A stretch of DNA of 64,000 nucleotides from Glycomyces luteolus (GCF_027622875.1 NZ_JAPZVP010000019.1:1-64000), one strand, 5' to 3'; positions 45,692 through 54,758 are shown, counted from the stretch's first letter. Program-made: numbers and translations. Notes: generated by a model from the letters alone, not told the origin.

Positions 45692-46659
45692 TAGCGGTGC
45701 TCGGCGAGGAACTTCAGGTGCTCGCCTCGCTGGAGGATGCCGCCGCCTTCGTGGCCGTTCCACGGCCACACGGTGATCCGCTTCTCGCCCTGCCAGCGGT
45801 TGTACGCCGCGAACACGGTCGAGGGCGGGCAGACGTCGTCCATGAGGGCGACCGAGTAGAGCGCGGGGGCGGTGCCTCGGGCGGCGAAGTTGACGCCGTC
45901 GAAGTAATCGAGGGTCGCGAACGCCCGCTCCTCGCTGAGGCGCTGGCCGGCGAGGAACTCGCCGATCTCCTTGTAGGGGAAGGAGTCGGTGATGGTGGTC
46001 GCGCGGCGGAAGTAGGTCAGGAAGGGCACGTCGATCATCGCGCCCGCGAGGTCGTCTCGCAGGCCGCCGACGGCCTGGGCGATGCCGCCGCCCTGGCTGC
46101 CGCCGGCGACGACGATCCGGTCGGGGTCGATCCCGTCGAGGCCTTTGGCGACGTCGACCGCGCGGACCGCGTCGGTGAAGACGCGCCGGTAGTAGTAGTG
46201 CTCGGGGTCTTCGAGGCCCTGGGTCATCCAGCCCTTATTGGTGGGACCTGTGGTGCCGTAGGGGTCGCCGGTGTCGCCCGGCTGCCAGTGGCCGAAGCCC
46301 TGGCCTCGGGTGTCCATGACGAAGTGGGCCCAGCCCGCGGCGGGATACGTGGTGTGCGACTCCGGCAGCGAGCGGCCGCCGGAGTAGCCGATGAACTCGA
46401 CCACGCAGGGCAGGGGGCCTTCGACGCCCTTGGGCTTGACGAGCCAGGCCTTGATGGGGTGGCCGCCGAACCCGGCGAAGGTCACGTCGTTCACCTCCAG
46501 CATGACCATGTTGGTCGCGAACGGTTCGAGCCGGACGTCGAGGTCGTGCGCGGCGGCGTCGGTGAGCGTGGACTTCCAGAACTCGTCGAAGTCGGCCGGT
46601 TCGGGCACCTCGGGACGGTATTCGCGGAGCTGTTCAAGGGGAAGGTCGAAAAGAGCCAT
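45691..46659 (-). CDS. CE7 family acetylxylan esterase / cephalosporin-C deacetylase
   Basis: A 322-aa alpha/beta hydrolase that removes acetyl groups from polysaccharide fragments. CE7 signatures are MDTRGQG near residue 113, the nucleophile motif GGSQGGG near 186, and the catalytic Asp (MDDVCPPST) and His (NGHEGGG). There is no signal peptide, so it probably acts on imported acetylated oligosaccharides in the cytoplasm, consistent with the family. It is divergent from a pectate lyase gene and shares a LacI-type operator with it. Confidence 0.93.
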   Translation of the reverse strand: MALFDLPLEQLREYRPEVPEPADFDEFWKSTLTDAAAHDLDVRLEPFATNMVMLEVNDVTFAGFGGHPIKAWLVKPKGVEGPLPCVVEFIGYSGGRSLPESHTTYPAAGWAHFVMDTRGQGFGHWQPGDTGDPYGTTGPTNKGWMTQGLEDPEHYYYRRVFTDAVRAVDVAKGLDGIDPDRIVVAGGSQGGGIAQAVGGLRDDLAGAMIDVPFLTYFRRATTITDSFPYKEIGEFLAGQRLSEERAFATLDYFDGVNFAARGTAPALYSVALMDDVCPPSTVFAAYNRWQGEKRITVWPWNGHEGGGILQRGEHLKFLAEHR

Positions 46660-46697
46660 GGAGAGTTTGTAGCACGACCAAACGAACTATTGCAATC

Positions 46698-46709
46698 GCA
46701 ACCGCTTGC
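46698..46709. promoter_or_regulatory. LacI-type operator between esterase and pectate lyase
   Basis: GCAACCGCTTGC, identical to the site upstream of the sugar importer at 18382, and in a position to control both divergent genes (39 bp from the esterase start, 97 bp from the lyase start). A related GTTAACATATC lies at 46727, resembling the second motif described for 47911 and 56092. Confidence 0.65.
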
Positions 46710-46806
46710 CTTGCCGTGCTCGCCGGGTTAACATATCGATTCATTTCCATGCATTCTCGGCAAATGCGGAGAATGCGACGAACCGACAACCGAGAGGAAC
46801 GAAAGA

Positions 46807-47796
46807 GTGAGCACCAACCCGGCAGTACCGCGAATCAAGCGGCGCGTGCTCCTGGCCTCCAGTGCGGGCGCAGCCGCGGCCGCGAGCGGCCTCGGCGTCT
46901 GGGCCACCCAGAACGCCGGCGCAGAGGAAGCCTCCCCCCAACAGGCCGCCCCGATGCAGGACGGCCCGCTCGGCTGGGCGAGCCAGAACGGCGGCGTCAC
47001 CGGCGGCACCGAAGAGGTCGCCGTCTCCGGCGCCGACGAGTTCCTGGCCGCGATCGGCGAAGGCGGGCTCATCGTCCGCCTCTCGGGCGAGATCGCGATC
47101 TCGGGGATGAACGACGTCGCGTCCGACACCACCATCGTGGGCGACTCCGGTGCCCGGATCACCGGAGGCGGCCTCGACGTCTCAGAGCAGTCGAACGTCA
47201 TCATCACGAACCTCGTGTTCGACGACTGGGACGACGACGCGATCAACGTCCAGGAGGGATCCACGAACATCTGGGTCCACCACAACACCTTCGGGATCGG
47301 CTACGACGGCTGCCTCGACGTCAAGCGCGGCTCGGACTACGTCACCGTGGGGTGGAACGTCTTCAACGGGCACGACAAGAACATGCTCCTCGGCCACTCC
47401 GACGACAACGGGAGCCAGGACACCGGCCACCTCCGGGTGACCTACCACCACAACCTGTTCAACGGCACCAACCAGCGCAACCCGCGGGTGCGCTTCGGCG
47501 AGCAGGTCCACGTCCTGAACAACCACTACAAGGGCGTCGGGGGCTATGGCATCGCGACCACCATGGACGCGGGCGTGATCGTCGAGGGCAACTACTTCGA
47601 GAACGTCGCCGAGCCCACCCACATCGGCGAGGGCGACTCGGAACCGGGCCGCCTCGTCGAGATGGGCAACGTCCTCGACGGCTCCGGCGAGATCCTCACC
47701 GCGGGCTCGGTCGACACCGCGCTGCCGTACGAGTACGCGGCCGACGCGGCCGACGCCGTGCCGGGCATCGTGGGCGAGGGCGCGGGAGCGAAGTAG
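46807..47796 (+). CDS. Secreted pectate lyase, PL1 family
   Basis: A 329-aa protein with a twin-Arg leader (MSTNPAVPRIKRRVLLASSA and an Ala-rich core, cut near AGAEE). The catalytic beta-helix shows STNIWVHHNTF, YDGCLDVKRGSDYVTVGW, KNMLLGHSD and RNPRVRFG with the catalytic Arg. In canonical PL1 enzymes the first motif is W-x-D-H; here Asp is replaced by His, while the neighbouring lyase keeps Asp. The enzyme should cut polygalacturonate by beta-elimination outside the cell, but the changed residue may alter calcium binding. A GAGAGGAA ribosome site precedes the GTG. Confidence 0.92.
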   Translation: MSTNPAVPRIKRRVLLASSAGAAAAASGLGVWATQNAGAEEASPQQAAPMQDGPLGWASQNGGVTGGTEEVAVSGADEFLAAIGEGGLIVRLSGEIAISGMNDVASDTTIVGDSGARITGGGLDVSEQSNVIITNLVFDDWDDDAINVQEGSTNIWVHHNTFGIGYDGCLDVKRGSDYVTVGWNVFNGHDKNMLLGHSDDNGSQDTGHLRVTYHHNLFNGTNQRNPRVRFGEQVHVLNNHYKGVGGYGIATTMDAGVIVEGNYFENVAEPTHIGEGDSEPGRLVEMGNVLDGSGEILTAGSVDTALPYEYAADAADAVPGIVGEGAGAK

Positions 47797-47828
47797 TCAC
47801 ACGCGCATCAGCGAACCACACCCACCAG

Positions 47829-47858
47829 ACGGGGCCGACGAGACATCGTCGGCCCCGT
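47829..47858 (+). terminator. Hairpin terminator after first pectate lyase
   Basis: Perfect 13-bp arms (47829-47841 and 47846-47858) with loop GACA, followed by a T-rich run. Confidence 0.85.
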
Positions 47859-47884
47859 TGCTTTCTATTTTGGACGGACTGGTC

Positions 47885-47896
47885 GCAACGGCTTGC
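47885..47896. promoter_or_regulatory. Variant LacI-type operator upstream of second pectate lyase
   Basis: GCAACGGCTTGC, one centre base different from the 18382 and 46698 sites, 86 bp before the second lyase start. Confidence 0.55.
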
Positions 47897-47910
47897 CATG
47901 ATTCTCGGGA

Positions 47911-47922
47911 TAGCGTTAACAT
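47911..47922. promoter_or_regulatory. Second shared motif (GATAGCGTTAAC)
   Basis: GATAGCGTTAAC is the reverse complement, with one base changed, of GTAAACGCTATC at 56092 upstream of the uronate operon. It lies 60 bp before the second lyase and has the CG centre of LacI-family sites. Confidence 0.45.
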
Positions 47923-47982
47923 CCTCACATCGAGAGTCATCAATATATTGGTCTCTCCCCTCCCCCGAAAGGACCTTCACTC

Positions 47983-49386
47983 ATGGGGAACCTCCTCAAC
48001 GGCCGGTACTCCCGGCGCCGATTCTGGAAGGTCGCGGGCCTGACCGCGGCCGTGCCCGCCGCCGCGAGCGCCGGACTCCTGACCGCGAGCCCGGCACACG
48101 CGGTCCAGACCGGCACGTGGTACTTCATCGAATCCCGCCATTCCGGGCTCGTCCTCGACGTCCTCAACGCCTCCACCGCAACCGGTGCCCAGATCGTCCA
48201 GTACAGCAACACCGGCGGGCAGCACCAGCAGTTCCGCTTCATCGACGCCGGCGGCGGCTACTACCGCATCCAGGCCCGGCACTCCAACCAGGTGCTCGAC
48301 GTGTGGGAGTGGAACCCCGACAACGGCGCCACCATCGCGCAGTTCACCGATCTGGGCGGCACCAACCAGCAGTGGCAGGTGACCGAGAGCGGCGGCTACG
48401 CGACGTTCGTCAACCGCTTCTCGGGCAAGGCGCTCGACGTCTGGGAGTGGTCCACCGCGGCCGGCTCCCGGATCTCGCAGTACGACCCGTCCGGCGGATG
48501 GAACCAGCAGTGGCGCCTCGTCGCCACCGGAGGCGGCGGCACCCAGACCGGCCTGGTCGGCTGGGCCACCCAGAACGGCGGCACCACCGGAGGGGGCAGC
48601 GCCGCGGCCACCACCGTCACCTCGGCCTCGGCGCTCACCTCGGCCGTCGCGGGCAGCTCGGCGAGGGTGGTCCGCGTCAGCGGCACCATCAACCTCTCCG
48701 GGATGGTCAACGTCGGCTCGAACGTCACGATCGTGGGCAACTCCGGCGCCCAGATCACCGGCGGCGGCCTCCACCTGAGCGGCTCCCGCAACGTCATCAT
48801 CCAGAACCTGGCCTTCAACAACTGGTCCGACGACGCGATCAACATCCAGGACGGCTCCACGAACATCTGGGTCGACCACAACACCTTCGGGACCGGCTAC
48901 GACGGCTCGTGCGACATCAAGCGCGAGTCCGACTTCATCACGGTCTCGTGGAACCGGTTCAACAACAGCGACAAGAACATGCTGCTGGGCCACTCGGACA
49001 GCCACACCGCGGACATCGGGAACCTGCGGGTGACCTACCACCACAACTTCTTCAACAGCACCCAGCAGCGCAACCCGCGGGTCCGCTTCGGCGAGCCCGT
49101 CCACATCTTCAACAACTACTACTACGACATCGGCGACTACGGCGTCGCGACCACCATGAACGCCGGGGTGATCTTCGAGGGCAACTACATCGAGAACACC
49201 GAGTCCCCCACCGAGATCGGCCAGGGCGACTCCGCCGGCGGACGGATCGTCTCGCGCAACAACCACCTCGTCAACTCCGGGACGCCGGTGTCGAGCGGGT
49301 CCGTCGCGAGCGTGCCGTACGCCTTCACGCTCGACACCCCCTCGAACGTGAAGTCCATCGTGACCGGCGGCGCCGGGGCTCGCTGA
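47983..49386 (+). CDS. Secreted pectate lyase (PL1) with N-terminal ricin-type lectin domain
   Basis: A 467-aa protein. The Tat leader (YSRRRFWKVAG, ending SPAHA) is followed by a CBM13/ricin-B domain (about 42-180) with repeated QQF and QQW motifs (HQQFRF, NQQWQV, NQQWRL) and LDVWEW. A Gly/Thr linker then leads to a PL1 beta-helix with STNIWVDHNTF, YDGSCDIKRESDFITVSW, KNMLLGHSD and RNPRVRFG. It is about 60-70% alike by eye to the preceding lyase in the catalytic part, suggesting duplication plus gain of the lectin domain. AAAGGA precedes the ATG. Confidence 0.94.
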   Translation: MGNLLNGRYSRRRFWKVAGLTAAVPAAASAGLLTASPAHAVQTGTWYFIESRHSGLVLDVLNASTATGAQIVQYSNTGGQHQQFRFIDAGGGYYRIQARHSNQVLDVWEWNPDNGATIAQFTDLGGTNQQWQVTESGGYATFVNRFSGKALDVWEWSTAAGSRISQYDPSGGWNQQWRLVATGGGGTQTGLVGWATQNGGTTGGGSAAATTVTSASALTSAVAGSSARVVRVSGTINLSGMVNVGSNVTIVGNSGAQITGGGLHLSGSRNVIIQNLAFNNWSDDAINIQDGSTNIWVDHNTFGTGYDGSCDIKRESDFITVSWNRFNNSDKNMLLGHSDSHTADIGNLRVTYHHNFFNSTQQRNPRVRFGEPVHIFNNYYYDIGDYGVATTMNAGVIFEGNYIENTESPTEIGQGDSAGGRIVSRNNHLVNSGTPVSSGSVASVPYAFTLDTPSNVKSIVTGGAGAR

Positions 49387-49408
49387 CCTCCTTGCGCCAC
49401 AAGTGGAT

Positions 49409-49448
49409 ACGAGAGCGGCCCCGGTCCGGGGACCGGGGCCGCTCTCGT
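49409..49448. terminator. Bidirectional terminator
   Basis: Perfect 19-bp arms (49409-49427 and 49430-49448) with only GG between them, located between the second lyase and the convergent uronate operon. Confidence 0.88.
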
Positions 49449-49452
49449 GCGT

Positions 49453-50571
49453 CTAGGCCCAGGGGAGGCCGAGCTCGCTGAAGAGCTTGCCCTGCTTCGC
49501 CGCGTCCTCAACGGCCTGGTCGGCGCCCTTGAGGATCGTCACAGGGTCGTCGCCGACGCGCTCGAGGTGCTCGGCGTCGACGAGGCGCGGGATCGGATCG
49601 TTCAGGACGCGCTCGAGCACACCGGTGAAGGTCTTCGCGCGGCGCAGGCCCGAGATGAGGCCGACGCCCTTGTTGCGGTGAGCGAGCAGATTGTCGAGAA
49701 GGTCCGTGCGGCCGTACTGCTTCGGCTCCGACTCGCCGGGCAGGAGCAGGCGGTCGGTCGGGTACTCGAACCAGGCCTCGCCCTTCGTGCCCCGCACGTA
49801 CACGTCGCCCTCGAGCTTGCGCTCGCCGCAGAGGGTCACGGCCACCGTGATCTGCACGCCGTTCTTGTTCGTCGCGCGCCAGACCGCGGTGTCGTCCACT
49901 TCGATGTTCTCGCGGGTGCGCAGCCGCTCGAGCTCGATCCCGCCGTCCAGCGGCCAGTCCCCCGCCAGCGCGATGGCCTCCTGGGAGGCGTGCGCGAACG
50001 GGTTGGCGAGGGCGCCGTCGGCGATGAGGGTGCCGTTCGCCTCCCGCTTTCCGGCCCAAGGGGAGCGGCGGTAGTAGGAGTCGGGGCGCTGCCAGGAGCC
50101 GGCGACCGAGACGGATTCGACCTCGCCGAGCTGCCCGGCTTCGATGGCGTCGCGGAGGGCGTTGAACGCGTGGGAGCCGAGGGCTTGGAAGCCGACCTGG
50201 ACGTTGCGGCCGGTCTCGGTCATGACCGCGTAGAGCGCGGCGTATTCGGCGAGGTTGGCGACGGGGGGCTTCTCGAGGTAGACGTCGGCGCCGTGGCGCA
50301 TCGCGGCGCTGGCGATGGGCAGGTGGGTGGGGGGCGGGGTGGCGATGATGACGACGTCGGGGTCGGTGGCGTCGAGCATGGCCTGGTAGTCGTCGAAGAC
50401 GGGGAGGTCGCCGACCGGGATGGCGTCGTCCTCGTAGATCTCGGCGGTGTCGCACAGGGCCGCGAAGTCGAGTTCGCCGCTGCGGCGGCGGGGTTCGAGG
50501 TTGTGGCGGTGGTGCAGGCCGTATCCGTTGGCGCCCACGAGGGCGATGCGGGGCGTGCGGGTTTCGGTCAC
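49453..50571 (-). CDS. Gfo/Idh/MocA family oxidoreductase (last gene of uronate operon)
   Basis: A 372-aa NAD(P)-dependent sugar dehydrogenase. The nucleotide-binding start is RIALVGANGYGLHH, and the catalytic-domain motif EKPP (VYLEKPPVANL) follows near residue 105. The GTG start overlaps the reductase stop (GTGA) with CTGGAG upstream, so it is translated with the operon. It is presumably a dehydrogenase acting on a side sugar or uronate derivative released by pectin breakdown; substrate unknown. Confidence 0.88.
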   Translation of the reverse strand: MTETRTPRIALVGANGYGLHHRHNLEPRRRSGELDFAALCDTAEIYEDDAIPVGDLPVFDDYQAMLDATDPDVVIIATPPPTHLPIASAAMRHGADVYLEKPPVANLAEYAALYAVMTETGRNVQVGFQALGSHAFNALRDAIEAGQLGEVESVSVAGSWQRPDSYYRRSPWAGKREANGTLIADGALANPFAHASQEAIALAGDWPLDGGIELERLRTRENIEVDDTAVWRATNKNGVQITVAVTLCGERKLEGDVYVRGTKGEAWFEYPTDRLLLPGESEPKQYGRTDLLDNLLAHRNKGVGLISGLRRAKTFTGVLERVLNDPIPRLVDAEHLERVGDDPVTILKGADQAVEDAAKQGKLFSELGLPWA

Positions 50572-51926
50572 AAGTGCTCCAGTGTGGTGGCGACGCCGTG
50601 CCGGTCGAGTTCGCGCAGCCATTTGGCGGCGGCCCGGCGCAGCTGGTGGTTGTCGGCGACGGATTCGGGGACGATTTGGTGGAGCCCGAGGATAGCGTCG
50701 ATGCGTGCGGCGGCGTTGGGCCCGGCGGCGGTGAGGCTCTGGCGGATGGCGCCCTTCATCGGGTCGTCGAGTGGCAGGTCGGTGCCGTGGTCGCTCGTGC
50801 CTGCGCAGAAGCGGGTCCAGGCGGCGACCGGGAGCGCGATGAGGTCGAGGTCGACGCGGGCTTCGGCGAGGTCGGCGATGGTGGCGAAGAGGCGCTGCGG
50901 GAGTTTCTGGGAGCCGTCCATGGCGATCTGGAGGCACCGGTGGCGGATGCCGGGGTTGCGGAAGCGGCCGAGGACGCCTTCGCCGTATTCGACGGTGTCC
51001 TGCCCGTCGGGCGGGGTGAAGCTGGGGGCGATCTGCTCGGCGATGAGCCAGCGCGCGAAGGCCTCGGCGCCGGGGAGGGCGAGGGTGTCGCTGATGGTCT
51101 CGATGCCGGCGAGCGCGCCGAGGTAGGCGAGGGTGGAGTGGACGCCGTTGAGGGTGCGGAGTTTCAAGCGCTCCCATCCTGCGACGTCGTGGGTGTAGGT
51201 GGCGGCCCAGGGCGGGCGGGGCCCGGCGAAGTCGTCTTCGATGACCCATTGGGTGAAGGGTTCGGCTTCGACGGCGGCGAGGTCGGTGACGCCGAGTTCG
51301 CCCAGGGCGCGTTCGTAGGTGGCCTGGGTGGAGGCGGGGACGATGCGGTCGACCATCGAGGAGGGGAAGGTGACGTGCTCGTCGGCCCAGGCGCGGGTGG
51401 TGGGGTCGAGGAGGGGTTCGATGGCGGCGCGGGTGGTTTTGCCGTTGTCGGGCAGGTTGTCGCAGCAGAGGATGGTGAGGGGCGGCCCGTTTTGGGCGGC
51501 GCGCTTCGCGAGTCCTTCGGCGAGGAGGCCGGGGACGCCTGCGGGGTCGCGGTAGGCCTTCTCGGTGACGGTGAGGGTGACGACGTGGGTGGTCTCGGCG
51601 GCGACGAGGTCGACGGCCCGCTGGTGTTCGGAGGCGATGTGGACGGTGTCGACGATGGAGCCGATGACGCGCATGGAGGCGCCTGCGGGGCCGAGGGTCG
51701 CGACGGAGTAGAGGCCGTCCTGTGCGGCGAGGGCGTCGATGACGTCGCGCGAGTTCGGGGCGGCGACGGTGATGCCCCAGTCGGTGTCGTCGGTGTAGAC
51801 CGCCTGGTGGGCGCGGTGGAAGGCGCCCGCGCCGATGTGGAGGACGCCGGAGGTCTGGGGGCGGTCCCCGGGGACTTGCACGTCCCCGGGGAGCCGCTTC
51901 AGGTTGTCGTTGGCTAGGCGTTCCAT
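50568..51926 (-). CDS. Fructuronate/tagaturonate reductase-like (mannitol dehydrogenase family)
   Basis: A 452-aa long-chain polyol dehydrogenase: HIGAGAFHRAHQAVYT is the N-terminal NAD loop, LTVTEKAYR and KLRTLNGVHSTLAYLGALAG are family motifs, with the catalytic Lys in the last. UxuB (fructuronate) and UxaB (tagaturonate) reductases belong here. Adjacency to uronate isomerase points to reduction of fructuronate to mannonate or tagaturonate to altronate; which one cannot be read from sequence. The ATG overlaps the dehydratase end by 13 nt. Confidence 0.88.
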   Translation of the reverse strand: MERLANDNLKRLPGDVQVPGDRPQTSGVLHIGAGAFHRAHQAVYTDDTDWGITVAAPNSRDVIDALAAQDGLYSVATLGPAGASMRVIGSIVDTVHIASEHQRAVDLVAAETTHVVTLTVTEKAYRDPAGVPGLLAEGLAKRAAQNGPPLTILCCDNLPDNGKTTRAAIEPLLDPTTRAWADEHVTFPSSMVDRIVPASTQATYERALGELGVTDLAAVEAEPFTQWVIEDDFAGPRPPWAATYTHDVAGWERLKLRTLNGVHSTLAYLGALAGIETISDTLALPGAEAFARWLIAEQIAPSFTPPDGQDTVEYGEGVLGRFRNPGIRHRCLQIAMDGSQKLPQRLFATIADLAEARVDLDLIALPVAAWTRFCAGTSDHGTDLPLDDPMKGAIRQSLTAAGPNAAARIDAILGLHQIVPESVADNHQLRRAAAKWLRELDRHGVATTLEHL

Positions 51927-53242
51927 GCCGGCCCGTTCGGGAACGAGTACTCGGCGATGGATTCGGCCTTGAGCGTGACCGAGTAGCCGGGCTGGGTGGG
52001 CAGGCGGTAGCGCCCGTCAACGACCTTGACCGGGTCGGTGTAGTGCTCGTGCAGGTGGTCGACGTATTCGATCATGCGGCCCTCCAAGGTCTTCCCCACT
52101 CGAAGGTATTCGAACATGCCGAGGTGCTGCACGTATTCGCAAAGGCCCACGCCGCCGGAGTGCGGGCAGACGTCGACGCCGTGCTTGGCGGCCATGAGGA
52201 GGGTGGCGAGGACTTCGGGGATGCCGGCGACGCGGCAGGCGTCGATCTGGCAGACCTGGATGGCCTCGGCCTGGAGGAGCTGTTTGAAGATGACGCGGTT
52301 GGCGGCGACCTCGCCGGTGGCGACGCGGATGGGGTTGACGGCCTTGGCGATCTTGGCGTGGCCGAGGATGTCGTCGGGGTGGGTGGGCTCTTCGATCCAG
52401 TAGGGGTCGAATGCCGCGAGGTGCTTCATGTTCCCGATGGCTTCGGGGACGGACCAGATCTGGTTGGCGTCCATCATGAGCAGGCGGTCGGGGCCGAGGA
52501 CGTCGCGGATGATGCCGGCGCGGCGCACGTCGTCGGCGACGTCGGGCGAGCCCACTTTCATCTTGGCGGCGGTCCAGCCTTCGGCGACGGCCTGCTCGGT
52601 GAGGGCGCGTACCTTGTCGTCGTCGTAGCCGAGCCAGCCGACGGAGGTGGTGTAGGCGGGGAAGCCGTCGTTCTGGAGGACTTTGAGGCGGTCCTCGTAG
52701 CCGATGCGGCCTTCGTCGAGGATCGCTTCTGCTTCGGCGGGGGTGAGCTCGTCCTCGATGTGCCGGTAGTCGATCTGGGCGGCGAGTTCGGCGGAGTCCA
52801 TCTCGGCGAGCAGCTGCCACATGGGCTTGCCCTCGAGTTTGGCGCGCAGGTCCCAGACGGCGTTGACGATGGCGCCGACGGCCATGTGGGTGGCGCCCTT
52901 CTCGGGGCCGAGCCAGCGGATCTGCGGCTCCTGGATGATCGAGCGGGAGAACTCGACCGGGTTGGCGAAGATCTCCTCGACGGTCTTGCCGGTGACCAGG
53001 TGCGCGAAGGCCTTCACGGCCTGGGCGACGATCTCGGTCCCGCGTCCGCCGGTGAAGGTGAAGCCGGTGCCGGTGGGGCCGCCGTCGGTGAACAGTTCGA
53101 CGTAGCAGGCCGAGTAGTCGGCGCGGTTGATCGAGTCGGAGCCGTCGCCGGCGGTCGCGGTGGGGAACCGCACGTCGTGGACTTCGAGGCGTTCGATCCT
53201 GGTCCTCGGCGAGGCTTGCGAGCCGTGAATTTGCTCCGTCAC
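51914..53242 (-). CDS. Enolase-superfamily sugar-acid dehydratase, L-fuconate dehydratase-like
   Basis: A 442-aa acid-sugar dehydratase strongly resembling FucD/ENOSF1: FTFTGGRGTEIV, PEKGATHMAVGAIVNAVWDL, KMKVG with Lys 227 and 229, metal ligands D258 (MMDANQ), E284 (WIEEP) and E311 (ATGE), and H361 (CPHSGGVGLCEYVQH). As I recall Xanthomonas FucD numbering, these align with a constant offset of ten. FucD also accepts altronate-like acids. Inside a uxaC/reductase operon that lacks UxaA and UxuA, it may dehydrate altronate or mannonate to 2-keto-3-deoxygluconate. The GTG start overlaps the uxaC stop (GTGA). Confidence 0.92.
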   Translation of the reverse strand: MTEQIHGSQASPRTRIERLEVHDVRFPTATAGDGSDSINRADYSACYVELFTDGGPTGTGFTFTGGRGTEIVAQAVKAFAHLVTGKTVEEIFANPVEFSRSIIQEPQIRWLGPEKGATHMAVGAIVNAVWDLRAKLEGKPMWQLLAEMDSAELAAQIDYRHIEDELTPAEAEAILDEGRIGYEDRLKVLQNDGFPAYTTSVGWLGYDDDKVRALTEQAVAEGWTAAKMKVGSPDVADDVRRAGIIRDVLGPDRLLMMDANQIWSVPEAIGNMKHLAAFDPYWIEEPTHPDDILGHAKIAKAVNPIRVATGEVAANRVIFKQLLQAEAIQVCQIDACRVAGIPEVLATLLMAAKHGVDVCPHSGGVGLCEYVQHLGMFEYLRVGKTLEGRMIEYVDHLHEHYTDPVKVVDGRYRLPTQPGYSVTLKAESIAEYSFPNGPAWNA

Positions 53243-54675
53243 TGGCTTTCCAATCCATAGATCTTGCGGGGCTGGTTGTAGGCGAGGTCGATGGCGACCT
53301 CGGCGGCTTCGTGCTCGGTCATCCGGTGCTCGGCGACGAGGCGGGCCAGGTAGGCGGCGTCGATGCGGCGGGCCACGTCGTGCCGGGCGGGGATGGAGCA
53401 GAACGCCCGGGTGTCGTCGACGAACCCGGCGGTGTTGTAGAACCCGGCGGTCTCGTGCACGGCCTCCCTGAAGCGGCGCATGCCCTCCGGCGAGTCGAGG
53501 AACCACCAGGGGGCGCCGAGGAACACCGAGGCGTAGCCGCCCGCGAGCGGGGCGAGCTCGCGGCTGAACACGGTCTCGTCCAGGGTGTAGAGGACGATCC
53601 GGAAGCGGGGGTGGTTGCCGAACGCGTCGAGGAGCGGCTTGAGCGCCCGCGTGTACTCGGTGGCGTTCGGGATGTCGCCGCCGACGTCGCGGCCCCAGCC
53701 GTCGTAGAGCCACTGGTTGTGGTTGCGGTTCGAGCCCGGGTGGAGCTGCATGACCAGGCCGTCTTCGACGCTCATGCGCGCGAACTCGGTGAGCATGAGC
53801 GCCGGGAAGCGCAGGATCTCGGTCTCGTCGGCTTCGCCTTTGAGGGCTTTGGCGTAGATCTCGGCGGCGGCCTTCGGGTCGTCTTCGGTGGCCGCCGTGA
53901 GGTTGCCGTGGTCGGAGCAGGTGGCGCCGGCGGCGATGAAGTCCTGGCGGCGCGAGCGCAGTGCCGCGAGGAACCCGTCGAACGTGGACGTGTCCTCGCC
54001 GGTGATTTCGGACAGCCGCTCGACGCGCTCGCTCCAGCCGGGCCAGCCGGGTTCGACCATGTTGTCCGGCCGGAACGTGGTGACGACCTTCCCGCCCTTG
54101 CCGCCCCACTGGCGGCCGCCGGACGCGGGCGTCGCGGCCAGCGCGGCGTGCGGCTCGAGGGAGTCCACGGGGGACTCGGTGGTGGCGAGCACTTCGATGT
54201 TGAAGCGGTCGAACAGGGCCCGGGGCCGGTAGGCGGGTTCGGTGAGGCGCGCGGAGAGGTGGTCGTAGAACTCGTCGGCGGTGCCGGCTCCGAGCTCCTT
54301 GTAGATCCCGAAGACCTCCGCGAAGGTGTGGTCGAGCCACATCTTGGAGGGGGTGCCGCGGAAGAGGCGGTAGTGCTCGGCGAAGCGGCGCCAGATCGTG
54401 CGTCCGTCCACTTCGGAGGGGGTGCCGTCGACCGAGGCGACGCCCATCTCGGCGGGGGTCACGCCCTGGCTGTAGAGCATCCGGGTCAGGTAGTGGTCGG
54501 GGACGACGAAGAGGCGGGCCGGGTCGGGGAACGGCTGGTTCTCCGATATCAGGCGCGGGTCGACGTGCCCGTGGGGGCTGACCAGCGGCAGGTCGGCGGT
54601 GCGCTGGTGGAGTTCCCTGGCGATGGCGCGCGTGCGCTCGTCGGCCGGGAACAACCGGTCGGGGTTAAGACTCAT
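53239..54675 (-). CDS. uxaC: Uronate isomerase
   Basis: UxaC interconverts glucuronate/fructuronate and galacturonate/tagaturonate, the first cytoplasmic step of uronate use. The 478-aa amidohydrolase-fold protein has VSPHGHVDPRLI (metal His pair), LFRGTPSKMWLDHTFAEVFG, QLHPGSNRNHNQWLY and GGYASVFLGAPWWFLDSPEGM, all typical. ATG with GGAGT upstream. It overlaps the dehydratase start by 4 nt. It marks this operon as a galacturonate/glucuronate catabolic operon, matching the pectate lyases next door. Confidence 0.96.
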   Translation of the reverse strand: MSLNPDRLFPADERTRAIARELHQRTADLPLVSPHGHVDPRLISENQPFPDPARLFVVPDHYLTRMLYSQGVTPAEMGVASVDGTPSEVDGRTIWRRFAEHYRLFRGTPSKMWLDHTFAEVFGIYKELGAGTADEFYDHLSARLTEPAYRPRALFDRFNIEVLATTESPVDSLEPHAALAATPASGGRQWGGKGGKVVTTFRPDNMVEPGWPGWSERVERLSEITGEDTSTFDGFLAALRSRRQDFIAAGATCSDHGNLTAATEDDPKAAAEIYAKALKGEADETEILRFPALMLTEFARMSVEDGLVMQLHPGSNRNHNQWLYDGWGRDVGGDIPNATEYTRALKPLLDAFGNHPRFRIVLYTLDETVFSRELAPLAGGYASVFLGAPWWFLDSPEGMRRFREAVHETAGFYNTAGFVDDTRAFCSIPARHDVARRIDAAYLARLVAEHRMTEHEAAEVAIDLAYNQPRKIYGLESQ

Positions 54676-54758
54676 CGGTGTTTACTCCGGTTCGGGGAGA
54701 GGCGAGCGAAGCGAGCCGGTTGGGCGGGGCGACGGGTGCGGGCCTCATCTGGGGTGTC

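Noticed and set aside
46716-49481. 921-aa plus-strand frame across both pectate lyases
   Set aside because: Arg/His-rich, runs out of frame through two real genes and a terminator; no domain.
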